A stretch of DNA of 64,000 bases from JAKAWQ01 sp035509315. Lineage in GTDB: Bacteria; Pseudomonadota; Alphaproteobacteria; Acetobacterales; Acetobacteraceae. Below are positions 54,039-62,609 of the stretch, piece by piece. Below the pieces are notes generated by a model. The model was not told the origin of the DNA and did not search any database. It was given only the letters and a program-made list of their open reading frames with translations. The DNA lies in contig DATJLS010000002.1 of NCBI GenBank assembly GCA_035509315.1, positions 1 through 64,000 of the forward strand, read 5' to 3'. The stretch's first letter is position 1. Each line of letters starts with the position of its first letter. The translations under genes and the position numbers were made by a program.

Positions 54039-54992
54039 TCAGCGGAAGAGGAAGGCCGAGAGCTTCCGGCGGGCGGCGATGGTGGCGGAATCGTCGAACC
54101 CCCAGGCTTCGAAGAATTTGAGGAGCTGGAGACGCGCGCCGTCCTCGCGCCAGGCGCGGTCGCGCCGGATGATCTCGAGCAGCGCATCCGCTGCCTCTTC
54201 GCGCCGGCCCAGCGCGTTGAGGGCGGTGGCAAGGTCGTAGCGGGCCTCGAGATCGCCGGGGTTGGCAGAGAGGCGGGCTTCTAGGCCAGCGAGGCCGGAC
54301 GTGGCCTTGCGGCCTTCTTCGGCCAGGGCAAGGGCGGCGCGGGCGCCGGCAATCTCGGCATGCTCGGCAAGCCGGGGCGGAACCTGGGCGAGGGCGTCGC
54401 TGGCGGCCTTCTCGTCGCCGGCCTGAAGTTCGGCGCGGATGAGGCCGCCCCAGGCTTCGGGGCTTTCCGGGTCGGCTGCGACGGCTTCGGCAAAGAGACT
54501 CGCGGCTTCGGGGGCGTCACCAGCTTCGAGCGCGGTCTTGGCGGTGGCGAGGATATCCGCGCTCGGCATGGCACCGCCGGCCTGCTTGAGCAGTTCCTCG
54601 ACGAAACGCTTGACCTCGGACTCGGGGAGAGCGCCCTGAAAAAGGTCGGCGATCTGCCCCTGCCAGAAGGCGGCGACGGTGGGCACGGATTGGAGCGGCA
54701 GACCAAGGGTGGCGAGCTGCTGGACCAGGGCGCGGTTCTTGTCGATATCGATCTTGACGAGCTTGACACGGCCCCCAGCCGCGCGAACGACCTTCTCAAG
54801 CGTGGGCGTGAGCTGCCTGCAGGGGCCACACCAAGTGGCCCAGAAATCGACCACGACGGGAACGGTGCGGGACGCCTCGACGACGTCTTGCATGAAGGTT
54901 TTCTGATCACCTTCGATGATCATGCCGGTAGGGTCGGGCCCTCCAAGGGAGCCCGCGGTTGCTTGCGATTTCTGGCCGATGATGAGGTCCAT
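54039..54992 (-). CDS. Co-chaperone/thioredoxin CnoX (YbbN) family
   Basis: A 317-residue protein with a thioredoxin domain at about 25-135 and TPR-like repeats in the C-terminal half (AGDAPEAASLFAEAVAADPE; LEARYDLATALNALGRREEA). The active site keeps both Cys (WCGPC, Cys55 and Cys58), as in Caulobacter-type CnoX with reductase activity and unlike E. coli YbbN (SXXC). It protects proteins from aggregation under oxidative stress. It heads the housekeeping run on the minus strand. Confidence 0.92.
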   Translation of the reverse strand: MDLIIGQKSQATAGSLGGPDPTGMIIEGDQKTFMQDVVEASRTVPVVVDFWATWCGPCRQLTPTLEKVVRAAGGRVKLVKIDIDKNRALVQQLATLGLPLQSVPTVAAFWQGQIADLFQGALPESEVKRFVEELLKQAGGAMPSADILATAKTALEAGDAPEAASLFAEAVAADPESPEAWGGLIRAELQAGDEKAASDALAQVPPRLAEHAEIAGARAALALAEEGRKATSGLAGLEARLSANPGDLEARYDLATALNALGRREEAADALLEIIRRDRAWREDGARLQLLKFFEAWGFDDSATIAARRKLSAFLFR

Positions 54993-55145
54993 GGGACGAT
55001 CCCGGGTCAAGGGGCGATGGCGCATAAATGATGGATTCGGCGCTCCGGACAAGGAGGGAACGTCGCGTCGGAGGCAATGTCCACCGGGCCGGGTTGCTTG
55101 CCAAGGCGACGGGGCTTGCCTAAAGACGGGAAGGAGATCGCAGAT

Positions 55146-55220
55146 GCGGGCGTAGCTCAGGGGTAGAGCACAACCTTGCCAAGGTTGGGGTCGAGGGTTC
55201 GAATCCCTTCGCCCGCTCCA
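55146..55220 (+). tRNA. tRNA-Gly (anticodon GCC)
   Basis: A complete cloverleaf. Acceptor GCGGGCG/CGCCCGC, D-arm GCTC...GAGC, anticodon stem CAACC/GGTTG around TTGCCAA (anticodon GCC), T-arm with GGTTCGAAT, discriminator T and encoded CCA (55218-55220). All stems are perfect. Confidence 0.96.
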
Positions 55221-55250
55221 AAATCTCTCAAGATTTTGAGCGACTTAAGA

Positions 55251-55275
55251 ACGGCCCTTCGGGGCCGTCTTTGCT
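55251..55275 (+). terminator. Intrinsic terminator after tRNA-Gly
   Basis: ACGGCCC-TTCG-GGGCCGT, a perfect 7-bp GC-rich stem with a UUCG tetraloop, followed by CTTTGCTT. It lies 31 bases after the tRNA 3' end. A second, AT-rich hairpin (AAAATCT/AGATTTT) lies between them. Confidence 0.8.
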
Positions 55276-55527
55276 TAGAGGGCCGAGGTTCCTTGTTGCT
55301 CTAAGCAGAATCTATGCAATTGGACGAAAGTCGGCCGGCGCCCTCTTCCGCGCTGATGGCGCGGCCGCCCGCTTGCGATCCGGTGCTCGAAGCTCGCCGG
55401 GCTAGTTCAAATCCTGCTCCTGCAACTGCCCCCTCCCGGCGGCGACCGCCTACGCCCCGGTGCCGCTCCGTGGTTGCGGGCGCCCGCAACCGCCGATCCT
55501 TGCAATTGGTCGAGCGAGCTATTCCCC

Positions 55528-55600
55528 GGCCCGGCAGCTTAGATCGACCGTTGCTCTCCGAAGCCGAAGGTCAGAGGTTCGAGTCCTCTCGGGTGCGCCA
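55528..55600 (+). pseudogene. Decayed tRNA-Arg-like sequence with intact 3' half
   Basis: The 3' half is tRNA-like: anticodon loop CTCCGAA (anticodon CCG), variable region AGGTC, a perfect T-arm AGAGG-TTCGAGT-CCTCT, then CGGGTGC, G and CCA (ending at 55600). The 5' half is degenerate: the expected acceptor GCACCCG is GGCCCGG (four of seven pairs), and the D-arm lacks several bases. A second T-arm-like piece (GTTCAAATCCTGCTCC) lies near 55406-55421. TGCAATTGG is repeated at 55315 and 55501. Either an attachment-site remnant or tRNA debris. Confidence 0.65.
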
Positions 55601-55666
55601 TCTCATCGCGGCCTATATTGGAGCGAGGCCTAAATCCTCCGAGTCGCTGCGGGCAAGATAGGCAAG

Positions 55667-56701
55667 CTAGCGCGTTTCCACCAACCCAAGCTTCAGCAAG
55701 CTTTGAGCCGTAGCCAGGACTGCGTCTCTCTCGCTCCTTGGCGCCCACCTCAACAGCCGTCGTGCCTTTTCGTTCGTCGCATTCCTGCGCTTGCCGAGCT
55801 CCGGCAATATACTTCTGGCCTGGCGATCAAAAAGCGCGACGATCCGCAACATCAAAGTTGGCAAAGGTCGCGTCGGAACCTTGCGAGCATCAGCGCCCAG
55901 CGTGTCTCTGAGAATTTGGGCAATCTGAAGAACGCTCAACAGGCCTCCAGCCGCAGCGAGAAACCGCTCGCCGCGCGCGGCAGGGTCAGTCATCGCTTTC
56001 AGGTGCAGATCGGCAACGTCACGCACATCTACGGCGCCGACCCAAAGGTCGGGGCAGCCGGGCATGGAGCCATCCAAAAGACGCTTCACGATCAATATCG
56101 AGGTTGCAAAGTCAGGCCCCAGAACGGGGCCGAAGATGCCGACCGGATTGACGGTGGCCAGCTCAAGGCTGCCTCCTTCCCGCAAAATGAAGTCCCAGGC
56201 GGCCCGCTCGGCGATTGTCTTGGATTTGTGATAAGGCTGAACGCCGGGGCCGCTGGGGTCTGTCCAATCGGCTTCCGTAAAGGCGGCCGCCCTGTCTTTC
56301 GCGCCATAGCCGATTGCCGCGAAGGATGAGGTCATTACTACGCGTTTAACACCAGCAGCGCGCGCTGCTTGCAACACCCGCAGCGTCCCATCTCGAGCCG
56401 GCGCGATCAGTTCGTTCTCGTCCTTCGGCACGGTGCTCGGGAAGGGTGAAGCGACATGGAGCACGTAGTCGCGGCCGCTCATTGCATCGGCCCAGCCAGC
56501 ATCGTCGTTCAGGTCGGCTCGGAAAAGCGTGAGCCGCTCTCCGACATCGTCGGCGCCACCTTGCCGAAGCATGGCCCGCAGCTCGCCCATGCGTGCCAGG
56601 TCGCGAACCGTTGCTGACGTTTCGTGTCCTGCCGCCAACAGACGGATCAAACAATGGGCGCCAACGAACCCAGTGCCCCCCGTGACCAAAACCCGCGCCA
56701 T
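55667..56701 (-). CDS. NAD-dependent epimerase/dihydroflavonol reductase-like protein
   Basis: A 344-residue extended short-chain dehydrogenase. N-terminal Rossmann motif ARVLVTGGTGFVGAHCLIRL (TGGTGFVG), and the catalytic YxxxK in QPYHKSKTIAERAAW, with the Ser in VVMTSSFAAIGY. It likely reduces an aldehyde or ketone with NADPH. The ATG has GGGAGAA upstream. It is divergent from a MerR gene across an operator-like palindrome, so it is probably that regulator's target. Confidence 0.9.
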   Translation of the reverse strand: MARVLVTGGTGFVGAHCLIRLLAAGHETSATVRDLARMGELRAMLRQGGADDVGERLTLFRADLNDDAGWADAMSGRDYVLHVASPFPSTVPKDENELIAPARDGTLRVLQAARAAGVKRVVMTSSFAAIGYGAKDRAAAFTEADWTDPSGPGVQPYHKSKTIAERAAWDFILREGGSLELATVNPVGIFGPVLGPDFATSILIVKRLLDGSMPGCPDLWVGAVDVRDVADLHLKAMTDPAARGERFLAAAGGLLSVLQIAQILRDTLGADARKVPTRPLPTLMLRIVALFDRQARSILPELGKRRNATNEKARRLLRWAPRSERDAVLATAQSLLKLGLVETR

Positions 56702-56733
56702 AAGACTATTCTCCCGCTGCCGTGCGATGCTAA

Positions 56734-56755
56734 ACCTTGAACATAAGTTTAAGGT
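56734..56755. promoter_or_regulatory. MerR-type operator between the reductase and merR-like genes
   Basis: ACCTTGAAC-ATAA-GTTTAAGGT, a 9+4+9 palindrome with one mismatch, typical of MerR-family sites. It lies 15 bases before the GTG of the MerR-type gene and 33 bases before the start of the divergent reductase gene. Confidence 0.75.
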
Positions 56756-56769
56756 CAAGGGAGATTCGG

Positions 56770-57114
56770 GTGCGCATCGGGGAGCTTTCCAAGAGGACCG
56801 GCATTTCGACCTCGCGTATTCGGTTCTACGAGAAGCACGAGGTGCTCCCTCAGGCGGTCAGGGGCAATAATGGCTATAGGCAGTATCCGGACTCCACCGC
56901 GGAGTTGCTGTGCACGATTGATAACGCACAACAACTGGGCTTTTCACTGAATGAAATTCGCCGCGCGCTAAGCGAGGCCGCGCCCGATTTCCGGTCACGG
57001 GCGACGATAGTAAGGATGTTGCGGAGCAAGCTTGATGCAATCGACCAACATCTCGAAGAGATGCAGGGCCGACGCCATGAGATCGTGAAAAGATTGGAGA
57101 AGCTGGAAGGTTGA
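56770..57114 (+). CDS. MerR-family transcriptional regulator
   Basis: A 114-residue regulator with the MerR winged HTH (VRIGELSKRTGISTSRIRFY, EKHEVLP, NGYRQY) and a dimerisation helix (LRSKLDAIDQHLEEMQGRRH). No C-terminal effector domain and no Cys pattern for metal binding. The start is a GTG with GGGAG upstream; the ATG at 56737 falls inside the operator and is unlikely. It probably controls the divergent reductase gene and itself. Confidence 0.9.
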   Translation: MRIGELSKRTGISTSRIRFYEKHEVLPQAVRGNNGYRQYPDSTAELLCTIDNAQQLGFSLNEIRRALSEAAPDFRSRATIVRMLRSKLDAIDQHLEEMQGRRHEIVKRLEKLEG

Positions 57115-57236
57115 GAACTTCAAAGGCTGCTGCAGCGAAGCGCGACACGGGCGGCGCACGGTTGCGTAGGCCTACGGCCATCCTGTCGAGCATCGCCTGA
57201 TCGCCGCGCGCGAAGGCCGGGCCGATTCGCCGGCCT

Positions 57237-57839
57237 TCATGCCCCGTCGCCAGGCGCCAATGCCAAATCCTCACCCCAGCGCCTGACCCGCGACCAGGAT
57301 AGGCCGAAGTGATCGAGGGCCCGGCCCACCGATTGATCGACCATTTCAGCAATTCCCGAGGGCTTGGTGTAGAGCGCCGGGAGCGGTGGAGCGATGACCG
57401 CTCCCATTTCGGCCAACTGCAACATGGTGCGCAGATGCCCGACATGTAGTGGGGTTTCGCGCACCATCAGGACCAGGGTGCGGCGTTCTTTCAAGGTGAC
57501 GTCGGCAGCGCGGGTGAGCAGGGTCGAAGTCACGCCGGTAGCGATCTCCGACATAGTGCGCACTGAGCATGGGGCAATGATCATGCCCAGGGTCGGGAAC
57601 GAGCCTGAAGCGATGGCGGCGCCGACGTCCACCGACCGATGCACAACGGCCGCCTTGGCGTTGAGGTCGGCGATCTTGAGTCCAGTCTCTTGGGCGACGG
57701 TCAAGGCGGCGGATCTGGACGTCACCAAGTGGCTTTCGACCCCCATCTCGGCGCAGGCGTCCAGCACCCGGAGGCCGTAGAGTGCCCCCGAGGCGCCAGA
57801 GACGCCGACGATCAAACGCTGGGAAGGTTTGGGCGCCAA
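57237..57839 (-). CDS. ubiX: UbiX-type flavin prenyltransferase
   Basis: A 200-residue enzyme that makes prenylated FMN, the cofactor of UbiD. Signatures: RLIVGVSGASGALYGLRVLD (GASGA.YG), MIIAPCSVRTMSEIATGVTS (APCS..T...IA.G) and RRTLVLMVRETPLHVGHLRT (R E.PL). The start is a TTG supported by GAGGAGAA upstream. It lies 101 bases after ubiD on the same strand. Confidence 0.93.
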   Translation of the reverse strand: MAPKPSQRLIVGVSGASGALYGLRVLDACAEMGVESHLVTSRSAALTVAQETGLKIADLNAKAAVVHRSVDVGAAIASGSFPTLGMIIAPCSVRTMSEIATGVTSTLLTRAADVTLKERRTLVLMVRETPLHVGHLRTMLQLAEMGAVIAPPLPALYTKPSGIAEMVDQSVGRALDHFGLSWSRVRRWGEDLALAPGDGA

Positions 57840-57939
57840 CGCAGTTCTCCTCAGCGGGTCCGCTTCAAGACAGGGCGCGCCGAGGGCCGAAGGCCGCAGA
57901 GCCGGGAACGTGAGCGAAGCGTTCTTGACAGACTAAACG

Positions 57940-59472
57940 TCACGCCTCGAAGTCCTCGTAGCCATATTCCGCTAAACGGGAGAGGATCCTTTCTTTCGTG
58001 CCGCTCGAAAAGCCGTTGGAGAAATCGGAGACCCCGGTTTGCGCTTTTCTGTAGTCAGCGTCCCAGTCAAAGGGAAATGTCGCGTCCAAAACCCATATCG
58101 GCGCCTCGTGGCGGTCTCTCTGCACGGGCGTCAACCACGGGTAAAGCGGGTTCGCCCCGAGGTCTTGGACGGCGCTCAGAGTGTCTGCGTTCATGCGGGT
58201 GTTGATCGCCCACCAGATGTCGGCCGGATCGGTCACATCGACATCTTCCTCGACGAAGATGATACCCGAGCCGATCAGCCGATGGCCCGAGCAGAGCGTG
58301 GAGATGATCTGCCGCCGCAGGCCTGGCTTGGGAGTATAGGCGACCGCGGGATTCCCCGGCCCGTGATGATAGACGGATTTCACATGGATTCCGTTGTCCT
58401 CAAGACGGTTACGGGCGCAGGCGGACATCATCAAGTAGACAATCGTCGTGGCCTCGTCGTGAGGTCTGCCCATGTTCGCCATCGTATGAATCGGGTTGCG
58501 GCGATGCGTGACCGCAGTCACCCGGGCGAGCGGCGCTCTGTACGGCTCAGTCACATGGCCGGTGTATTCACCGAACGGCCCGTCCGAGACGAGACTGTTG
58601 GTATCGATTTCGGCCTCGATCACCATCTCGGCGTTGGCAGGCACGTAAAGATCGTTGGTTTCGCATTTGACAAGCTGCAAGGCTTCGCCGCGCAGGCCGC
58701 CGGCGACGTCGCTTTCGCTGACGCCGTAAGGGAGCGCGCCGCCGGCCACGAGATTGCTGATCGGATCTGCTCCGATGACCAGGGCGACCGGCATGGTCTT
58801 CTTGTATTCCTGCAGCATCTCGCCCCCGTGCTGCGCCGCGGGGAAGAGGAGGATGGTCAGCTCCCGCTTTCCCTGGAGCTGGCTTCGGTAGGTGCCCCAA
58901 TTCACCCAGTCGCTGGCTCGGTCCCGTGTGACTACGATGTTCTGGGTGCCGACATAGCGACCGCCGTCGATCTCCTTGATCCACGGAATGGCGTAGGCTT
59001 CGAGGTCGACGTCGGCTTGGGTGACGACGATTTCCTTGCAAGCCGCAACCGCGCGCGCGACATGTTCGGCGGCGATCGGGTGGCGGATCCGCTCGCGAAC
59101 GATTTCAATCAGCGATAGCGGCGGGGTGTCTTTCGGCAAGCCAAGCGCCAGAGCGATCCGTGCATGCAGGTGTGGATGCGAGGGCCCCAGAGCGCCCGCA
59201 AGAATCTTCTGACCCTCATAGCCAATCACGTTCTCGAAGAGCGGGGCTGGCGCTCCCCGCTCCATCGCCCACCGTCCCAGCGCGCCCGCCTCGTAACGCC
59301 AGTCGACAGGCGCGCTCACCCGACGCAGCTCATCCTCTTGTTCGAGGACCTCAACGAACGTGCGAATATCCTTGGCGCACCCAAGTTTGGTGAAGGCAGA
59401 GGCGTTGTCCGTCATGGCAGGACCGGTCTGGCTTTGCTCGGCTTCGTTTTCGGGCGGCGGTGGCGTTGCCAT
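57940..59472 (-). CDS. UbiD-family decarboxylase
   Basis: A 510-residue prenyl-FMN-dependent decarboxylase. Visible features: the N-terminal alpha-beta region (LRRVSAPVDWRYEAGALGRW), the GRYVGTQNIVVTRDRASDW segment, the EAEIDTNSLVSDGPFGEYTG stretch (metal/prFMN site with E...GPFGE) and the C-terminal DVTDPADIWWAINTRM. It is paired with ubiX and is not in a ubiquinone operon, so it probably acts on an aromatic or unsaturated acid. I chose the ATG at 59472 (AGGGA upstream); 59415 is an alternative. Confidence 0.92.
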   Translation of the reverse strand: MATPPPPENEAEQSQTGPAMTDNASAFTKLGCAKDIRTFVEVLEQEDELRRVSAPVDWRYEAGALGRWAMERGAPAPLFENVIGYEGQKILAGALGPSHPHLHARIALALGLPKDTPPLSLIEIVRERIRHPIAAEHVARAVAACKEIVVTQADVDLEAYAIPWIKEIDGGRYVGTQNIVVTRDRASDWVNWGTYRSQLQGKRELTILLFPAAQHGGEMLQEYKKTMPVALVIGADPISNLVAGGALPYGVSESDVAGGLRGEALQLVKCETNDLYVPANAEMVIEAEIDTNSLVSDGPFGEYTGHVTEPYRAPLARVTAVTHRRNPIHTMANMGRPHDEATTIVYLMMSACARNRLEDNGIHVKSVYHHGPGNPAVAYTPKPGLRRQIISTLCSGHRLIGSGIIFVEEDVDVTDPADIWWAINTRMNADTLSAVQDLGANPLYPWLTPVQRDRHEAPIWVLDATFPFDWDADYRKAQTGVSDFSNGFSSGTKERILSRLAEYGYEDFEA

Positions 59473-59965
59473 GTCATCGGTCCCTGAATTCGGGTGCGGT
59501 GGCGCACCGGGTTGCTGGTGTTGCGGCCCCGCGCGGACGACATAAAACTTCAAGGACGGCGGACCCACGCGAGCCTTGGGCGGACGATGCGGCATCGTCG
59601 CTCGGACAGTCTATGCGGCGCAGTCTGAGATTTCTTCGGGATCGTCCTGGAACGACGAAGCTGGCTGTTTCGGCTAATGAAGAGGGTGCAGCTTCGCTCA
59701 TACACGGAATCTGTGCTGGTCCATTAATGCCCAATTGGGCACCGGACGCGCCGGATGCGCTGTTAGGCGGTCTCTACGTGTAACGGACTGCAATCATCCG
59801 CAGCCGGGATCGCAATCATCGACATGATGGAATCACGCTGAGTACAACTGGCGTTCCGGCTCCGGTTCATGCTCATTGCAACTCGATCCAAGATCGTTGC
59901 AACCGGATCGCTATCAACGCCGGCCGATCCGCTTTCATTACAACTTGAAGCTCGACCGCTTGTTC
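59473..59965. other. Intergenic between ubiD and a TetR gene
   Basis: About 490 bases that should hold the divergent promoters of the ubiD-ubiX pair and the TetR gene. Frames present have no binding site or family match. GCAATCATC occurs twice (near 59791 and 59811). No terminator or RNA gene is apparent. Confidence 0.5.
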
Positions 59966-59981
59966 CAGAACGATCGTTCTG
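59966..59981. promoter_or_regulatory. TetR operator, perfect 16-bp palindrome
   Basis: CAGAACGATCGTTCTG, fully palindromic, ends 13 bases before the ATG of the TetR-type gene. It is most likely the autoregulatory operator. Confidence 0.8.
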
Positions 59982-59994
59982 ACATGTTGGCTTC

Positions 59995-60594
59995 ATGTCG
60001 CGCCCCAAGCTCTACGACCGCAACGAAGTCCTCCATCGCGCCATGGAGCTGTTTTGGTCGCGTGGCTATTACGCGACCTCGATCGACGATCTGGTGCGCT
60101 CGACCGGCGTGAGCCGGCACGGACTCTATTCGGAATTCGGCGATAAGCGCGGCCTGTTCGTCGCCGTCATGGAGACCTACTTCGAGACCGTCGTCTCACC
60201 TGCGTTTGGTTGCGTAGAGGCCAAAGGCGCCGGGCTTGCGGACATCCGCGCCTATTTCGATATGCAGATCCGACTGGCGGCTGCGAAGGGCCTGCCGGGA
60301 CCGGGCTGCCTCGTCGCCAACACCATGACCGAGAGCGGCCCGCACGATGCAGCGTTCAGCGCGCTGGTGCGACACCATCTCGACCGCCTGGACGCCGGCT
60401 TCCGCAATGCCCTTTGGGGCGCATACTCCCGACGCCAGCCACGGGACGCCGCGGTCATCGACGACCTCGCGCGCTTTCTGACGATTGCCGCACAGGGCTT
60501 GTGGTCTGTTTCTCGCGTCACGCCGGAGCCGGGCTCGTTGACGGCGTTCGTGGACAACCTCCTCCGACCAATCGAAGAAAGGCTCATCCGATGA
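59995..60594 (+). CDS. TetR/AcrR-family transcriptional regulator
   Basis: A 199-residue regulator starting MSRPKLYDRNEVLHRAMELF. The HTH is YYATSIDDLVRSTGVSRHGL, and a TetR_C_16-like C-terminal domain has GCLVANTMTESGPHDAAFSA. A perfect palindrome stands just upstream. The stop overlaps the start of the following membrane protein gene (ATGA), so the two are coupled and the membrane protein is likely its target. Confidence 0.92.
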   Translation: MSRPKLYDRNEVLHRAMELFWSRGYYATSIDDLVRSTGVSRHGLYSEFGDKRGLFVAVMETYFETVVSPAFGCVEAKGAGLADIRAYFDMQIRLAAAKGLPGPGCLVANTMTESGPHDAAFSALVRHHLDRLDAGFRNALWGAYSRRQPRDAAVIDDLARFLTIAAQGLWSVSRVTPEPGSLTAFVDNLLRPIEERLIR

Positions 60595-61039
60595 CGACAG
60601 CGCGGTTTCCGACGCGGGCCTTCGTGCTGACATGCGTGATCGTCAGCATCTGGGTCAACGCTTCCGAGATCTTCCGCTACTTCGTCTTCGTCCTGCCGAT
60701 GACGCGGCGGACGCTGGCGATGGTCTCCAATGTGGCGCCGATGAACCTCCCGGTCTTCCTGGTCTGGGGGGTGTGGGACACGGTGCTCGTGGTGATGAGC
60801 GTGCTGTTCACCTGGCTTTATGCTCAAGCGTTCGGTGCGGGCGCTCGCTCGGCGGCACGCTGAACTGGCTGTTCTTCTTCGTGCTCTTCTGGGTCGCGAT
60901 GTGGAATATGAATCTCGCGAAATCTGCGACGCTCGCGGTCGCGTTGCCGCTCGCATGGATAGAGCTTGTTGTTGGCAGCCTTTTAGCTGTGCGTTTTCTT
61001 CCCGCCCCGACCGAACGGGTATCTACGGTGATTTCGTAG
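60591..61039 (+). pseudogene. Small membrane protein gene with a frameshift
   Basis: The first frame encodes about 85 residues (FVLTCVIVSIWVNASEIFRY; MNLPVFLVWGVWDTVLVVMS) and stops at 60863. Another frame continues in the same style (LGGTLNWLFFFVLFWVAMWN; LALPLAWIELVVGSLL-type segments) to 61039. Joining them near 60850 (in the GCTCGCTCGGCGG run) gives a 148-residue protein with four hydrophobic segments. Either a pseudogene or a sequencing error. I do not know the family. It is coupled to the TetR gene. Confidence 0.65.
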
Positions 61040-61092
61040 CTATCTCGGAAATCATTGCGCAATCTGAGGAGCGGACTCGCGCATTCTTCGGT

Positions 61093-61896
61093 TCAGAGAA
61101 GAATCTTACCCTGTGAGGGATTCCCGCTCATTGAGGCCAGATAAGTCCTGGGAGGCTGCCCCATCGCTCGGGTGAACATCGTTGTGAAGGCGCCGGCACC
61201 GGAATAGCCGAGGTCGTGCGCAACTCGCGTGATGCTGTCGCCGTCGGCCAGCCGCTCGATCGCGCAAATGAGACGGAGTTGCTCGCGCCAGCGGCCGAAC
61301 GAGAGACCTGTCTCCGTTTGGAAGAGCCGCGCGAGCGTTCGGGGACTGGTTCGGGCGACTGCCGTCCAATCCTCGAGATTACGATCATCACCAGGCTCCG
61401 CCGTCAGCGCGGTTATGACCCGGCGCAGGCGCGGATCGTGCCCGTGCGGCAGAAACAGTCCGAGGGGCACAAGGCTCGTCACCTCGTCGACGAGAACGCG
61501 CATGGCGCGCTCTGCCCGGCCGTCGGACGGCCAGTGCCAACCAAGGTCGATCGCCCGCATCACCAGTTCCCGGAGCAGCCCCGTCAGTGCGAAGACTGCG
61601 CAGCTCCGCGGCAATCCATCGAAAGCCGTCGTATCGACATAGGCGATACTCACAGAACTCCGCTTCGTATAATTCGCCCAGTGGACAGTGCTGCCGGGAA
61701 TCCAGGCGGCCCGACCCGGCGGCGTTACCCAGACGCCATCGTCCGTCTGAAGGCGTAGGGCGCCAAGGCTGAGAAAGATCAGTTGGGCGCGCTCATGGCT
61801 GTGGCGCGCTATCGAACTTCCCGAAGGATACTCCTCCGCTTTGGCGACCAGCGGGCGCGGGGCGCGATCAGGGTCCGTGAGGCGGGAAACTGGCAT
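61093..61896 (-). CDS. AraC-family regulator with cupin sensor
   Basis: A 267-residue regulator. An N-terminal cupin-like domain (SSIARHSHERAQLIFLSLGA; WVTPPGRAAWIPGSTVHW) is followed by a C-terminal AraC double HTH (ARTSPRTLARLFQTETGLSF; VAHDLGYSGAGAFTTMFTRA, with MGQPPRTYL at the end). This layout matches AraC regulators next to transporters or reductases. It is divergent from the FMN reductase gene and probably controls it. Confidence 0.9.
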   Translation of the reverse strand: MPVSRLTDPDRAPRPLVAKAEEYPSGSSIARHSHERAQLIFLSLGALRLQTDDGVWVTPPGRAAWIPGSTVHWANYTKRSSVSIAYVDTTAFDGLPRSCAVFALTGLLRELVMRAIDLGWHWPSDGRAERAMRVLVDEVTSLVPLGLFLPHGHDPRLRRVITALTAEPGDDRNLEDWTAVARTSPRTLARLFQTETGLSFGRWREQLRLICAIERLADGDSITRVAHDLGYSGAGAFTTMFTRAMGQPPRTYLASMSGNPSQGKILL

Positions 61897-62010
61897 GACC
61901 GAATCTATGAGTCGTTTGGCCTAATCACGGAAGCATAAACATGAACTTCCTTTATCATGCCAACTGTCCCTCGTCGAGGGGCCGTCGTTCCCCCTTCGAG
62001 GTCTCGTCCG

Positions 62011-62592
62011 ATGTCAGCTCCGTTTCGCCTGCTAGGCATTTCCGGCAGCTTGCGCGCCGATTCATTTTCCTCTGCGGTCCTGACGGCGTTGGCCGAAGCC
62101 GCCGCGCCGATGGCGTATTTCGAGTTCGCCGATATCGGCGCGCTGCCCCACTACAACCAGGATCTGGAGGGGGCGCTTCCCCTCACCGTGTCGGAGTTCA
62201 AGGCCAGAGTCGCAGCGGCGGACGGGGTGGTGCTCGTCTCGCCCGAGTTCAATCACGGCGTTCCCGGCGTTCTCAAGAACGCGCTCGACTGGGGTTCACG
62301 GCCTGTGTTTCGCGCGCCGTTCACCGAGAAACCCGTGCTGATGGTGACGTCATCGCCCGCGTTCACTGGCGGGGTTCGCGCGCAATACCAGCTGCGCGAG
62401 ACCCTGGCCTCGATGCTCGCCCGCCCCGTCGTCACCCCCGAAATCGTCGTCGGCCAAGTTCACAGCAAGATTGTCGATGGCCGTTTCGTCGACGAAGCGG
62501 CCGTCGAGTATGCGCTCAAGGGCTTCGCTGCGCTGTTCGATGAAATCCGCCGGGTTGAGGCGAGCCGGCCGCGCGCTGCGATCGCTAGCTGA
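62011..62592 (+). CDS. NADPH-dependent FMN reductase family protein
   Basis: A 193-residue flavodoxin-fold reductase (FMN_red). LLGISGSLRADSFSSAVLTA is the phosphate-binding loop, and VVLVSPEFNHGVPGVLKNAL with DWGSRP is the conserved SPEYN-type motif. It reduces FMN, quinones or azo dyes and chromate in related proteins. The ATG at 62011 was chosen over the upstream one because the family begins there; GAGG is ten bases upstream. Confidence 0.9.
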   Translation: MSAPFRLLGISGSLRADSFSSAVLTALAEAAAPMAYFEFADIGALPHYNQDLEGALPLTVSEFKARVAAADGVVLVSPEFNHGVPGVLKNALDWGSRPVFRAPFTEKPVLMVTSSPAFTGGVRAQYQLRETLASMLARPVVTPEIVVGQVHSKIVDGRFVDEAAVEYALKGFAALFDEIRRVEASRPRAAIAS

Positions 62593-62609
62593 CAGCAGGA
62601 TCAAGCCCG

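Noticed and set aside
55528..55600. A functional tRNA-Arg gene
   Set aside because: Only four of seven acceptor pairs form, the anticodon stem has a mismatch and the D-arm is incomplete, although the 3' half is perfect.
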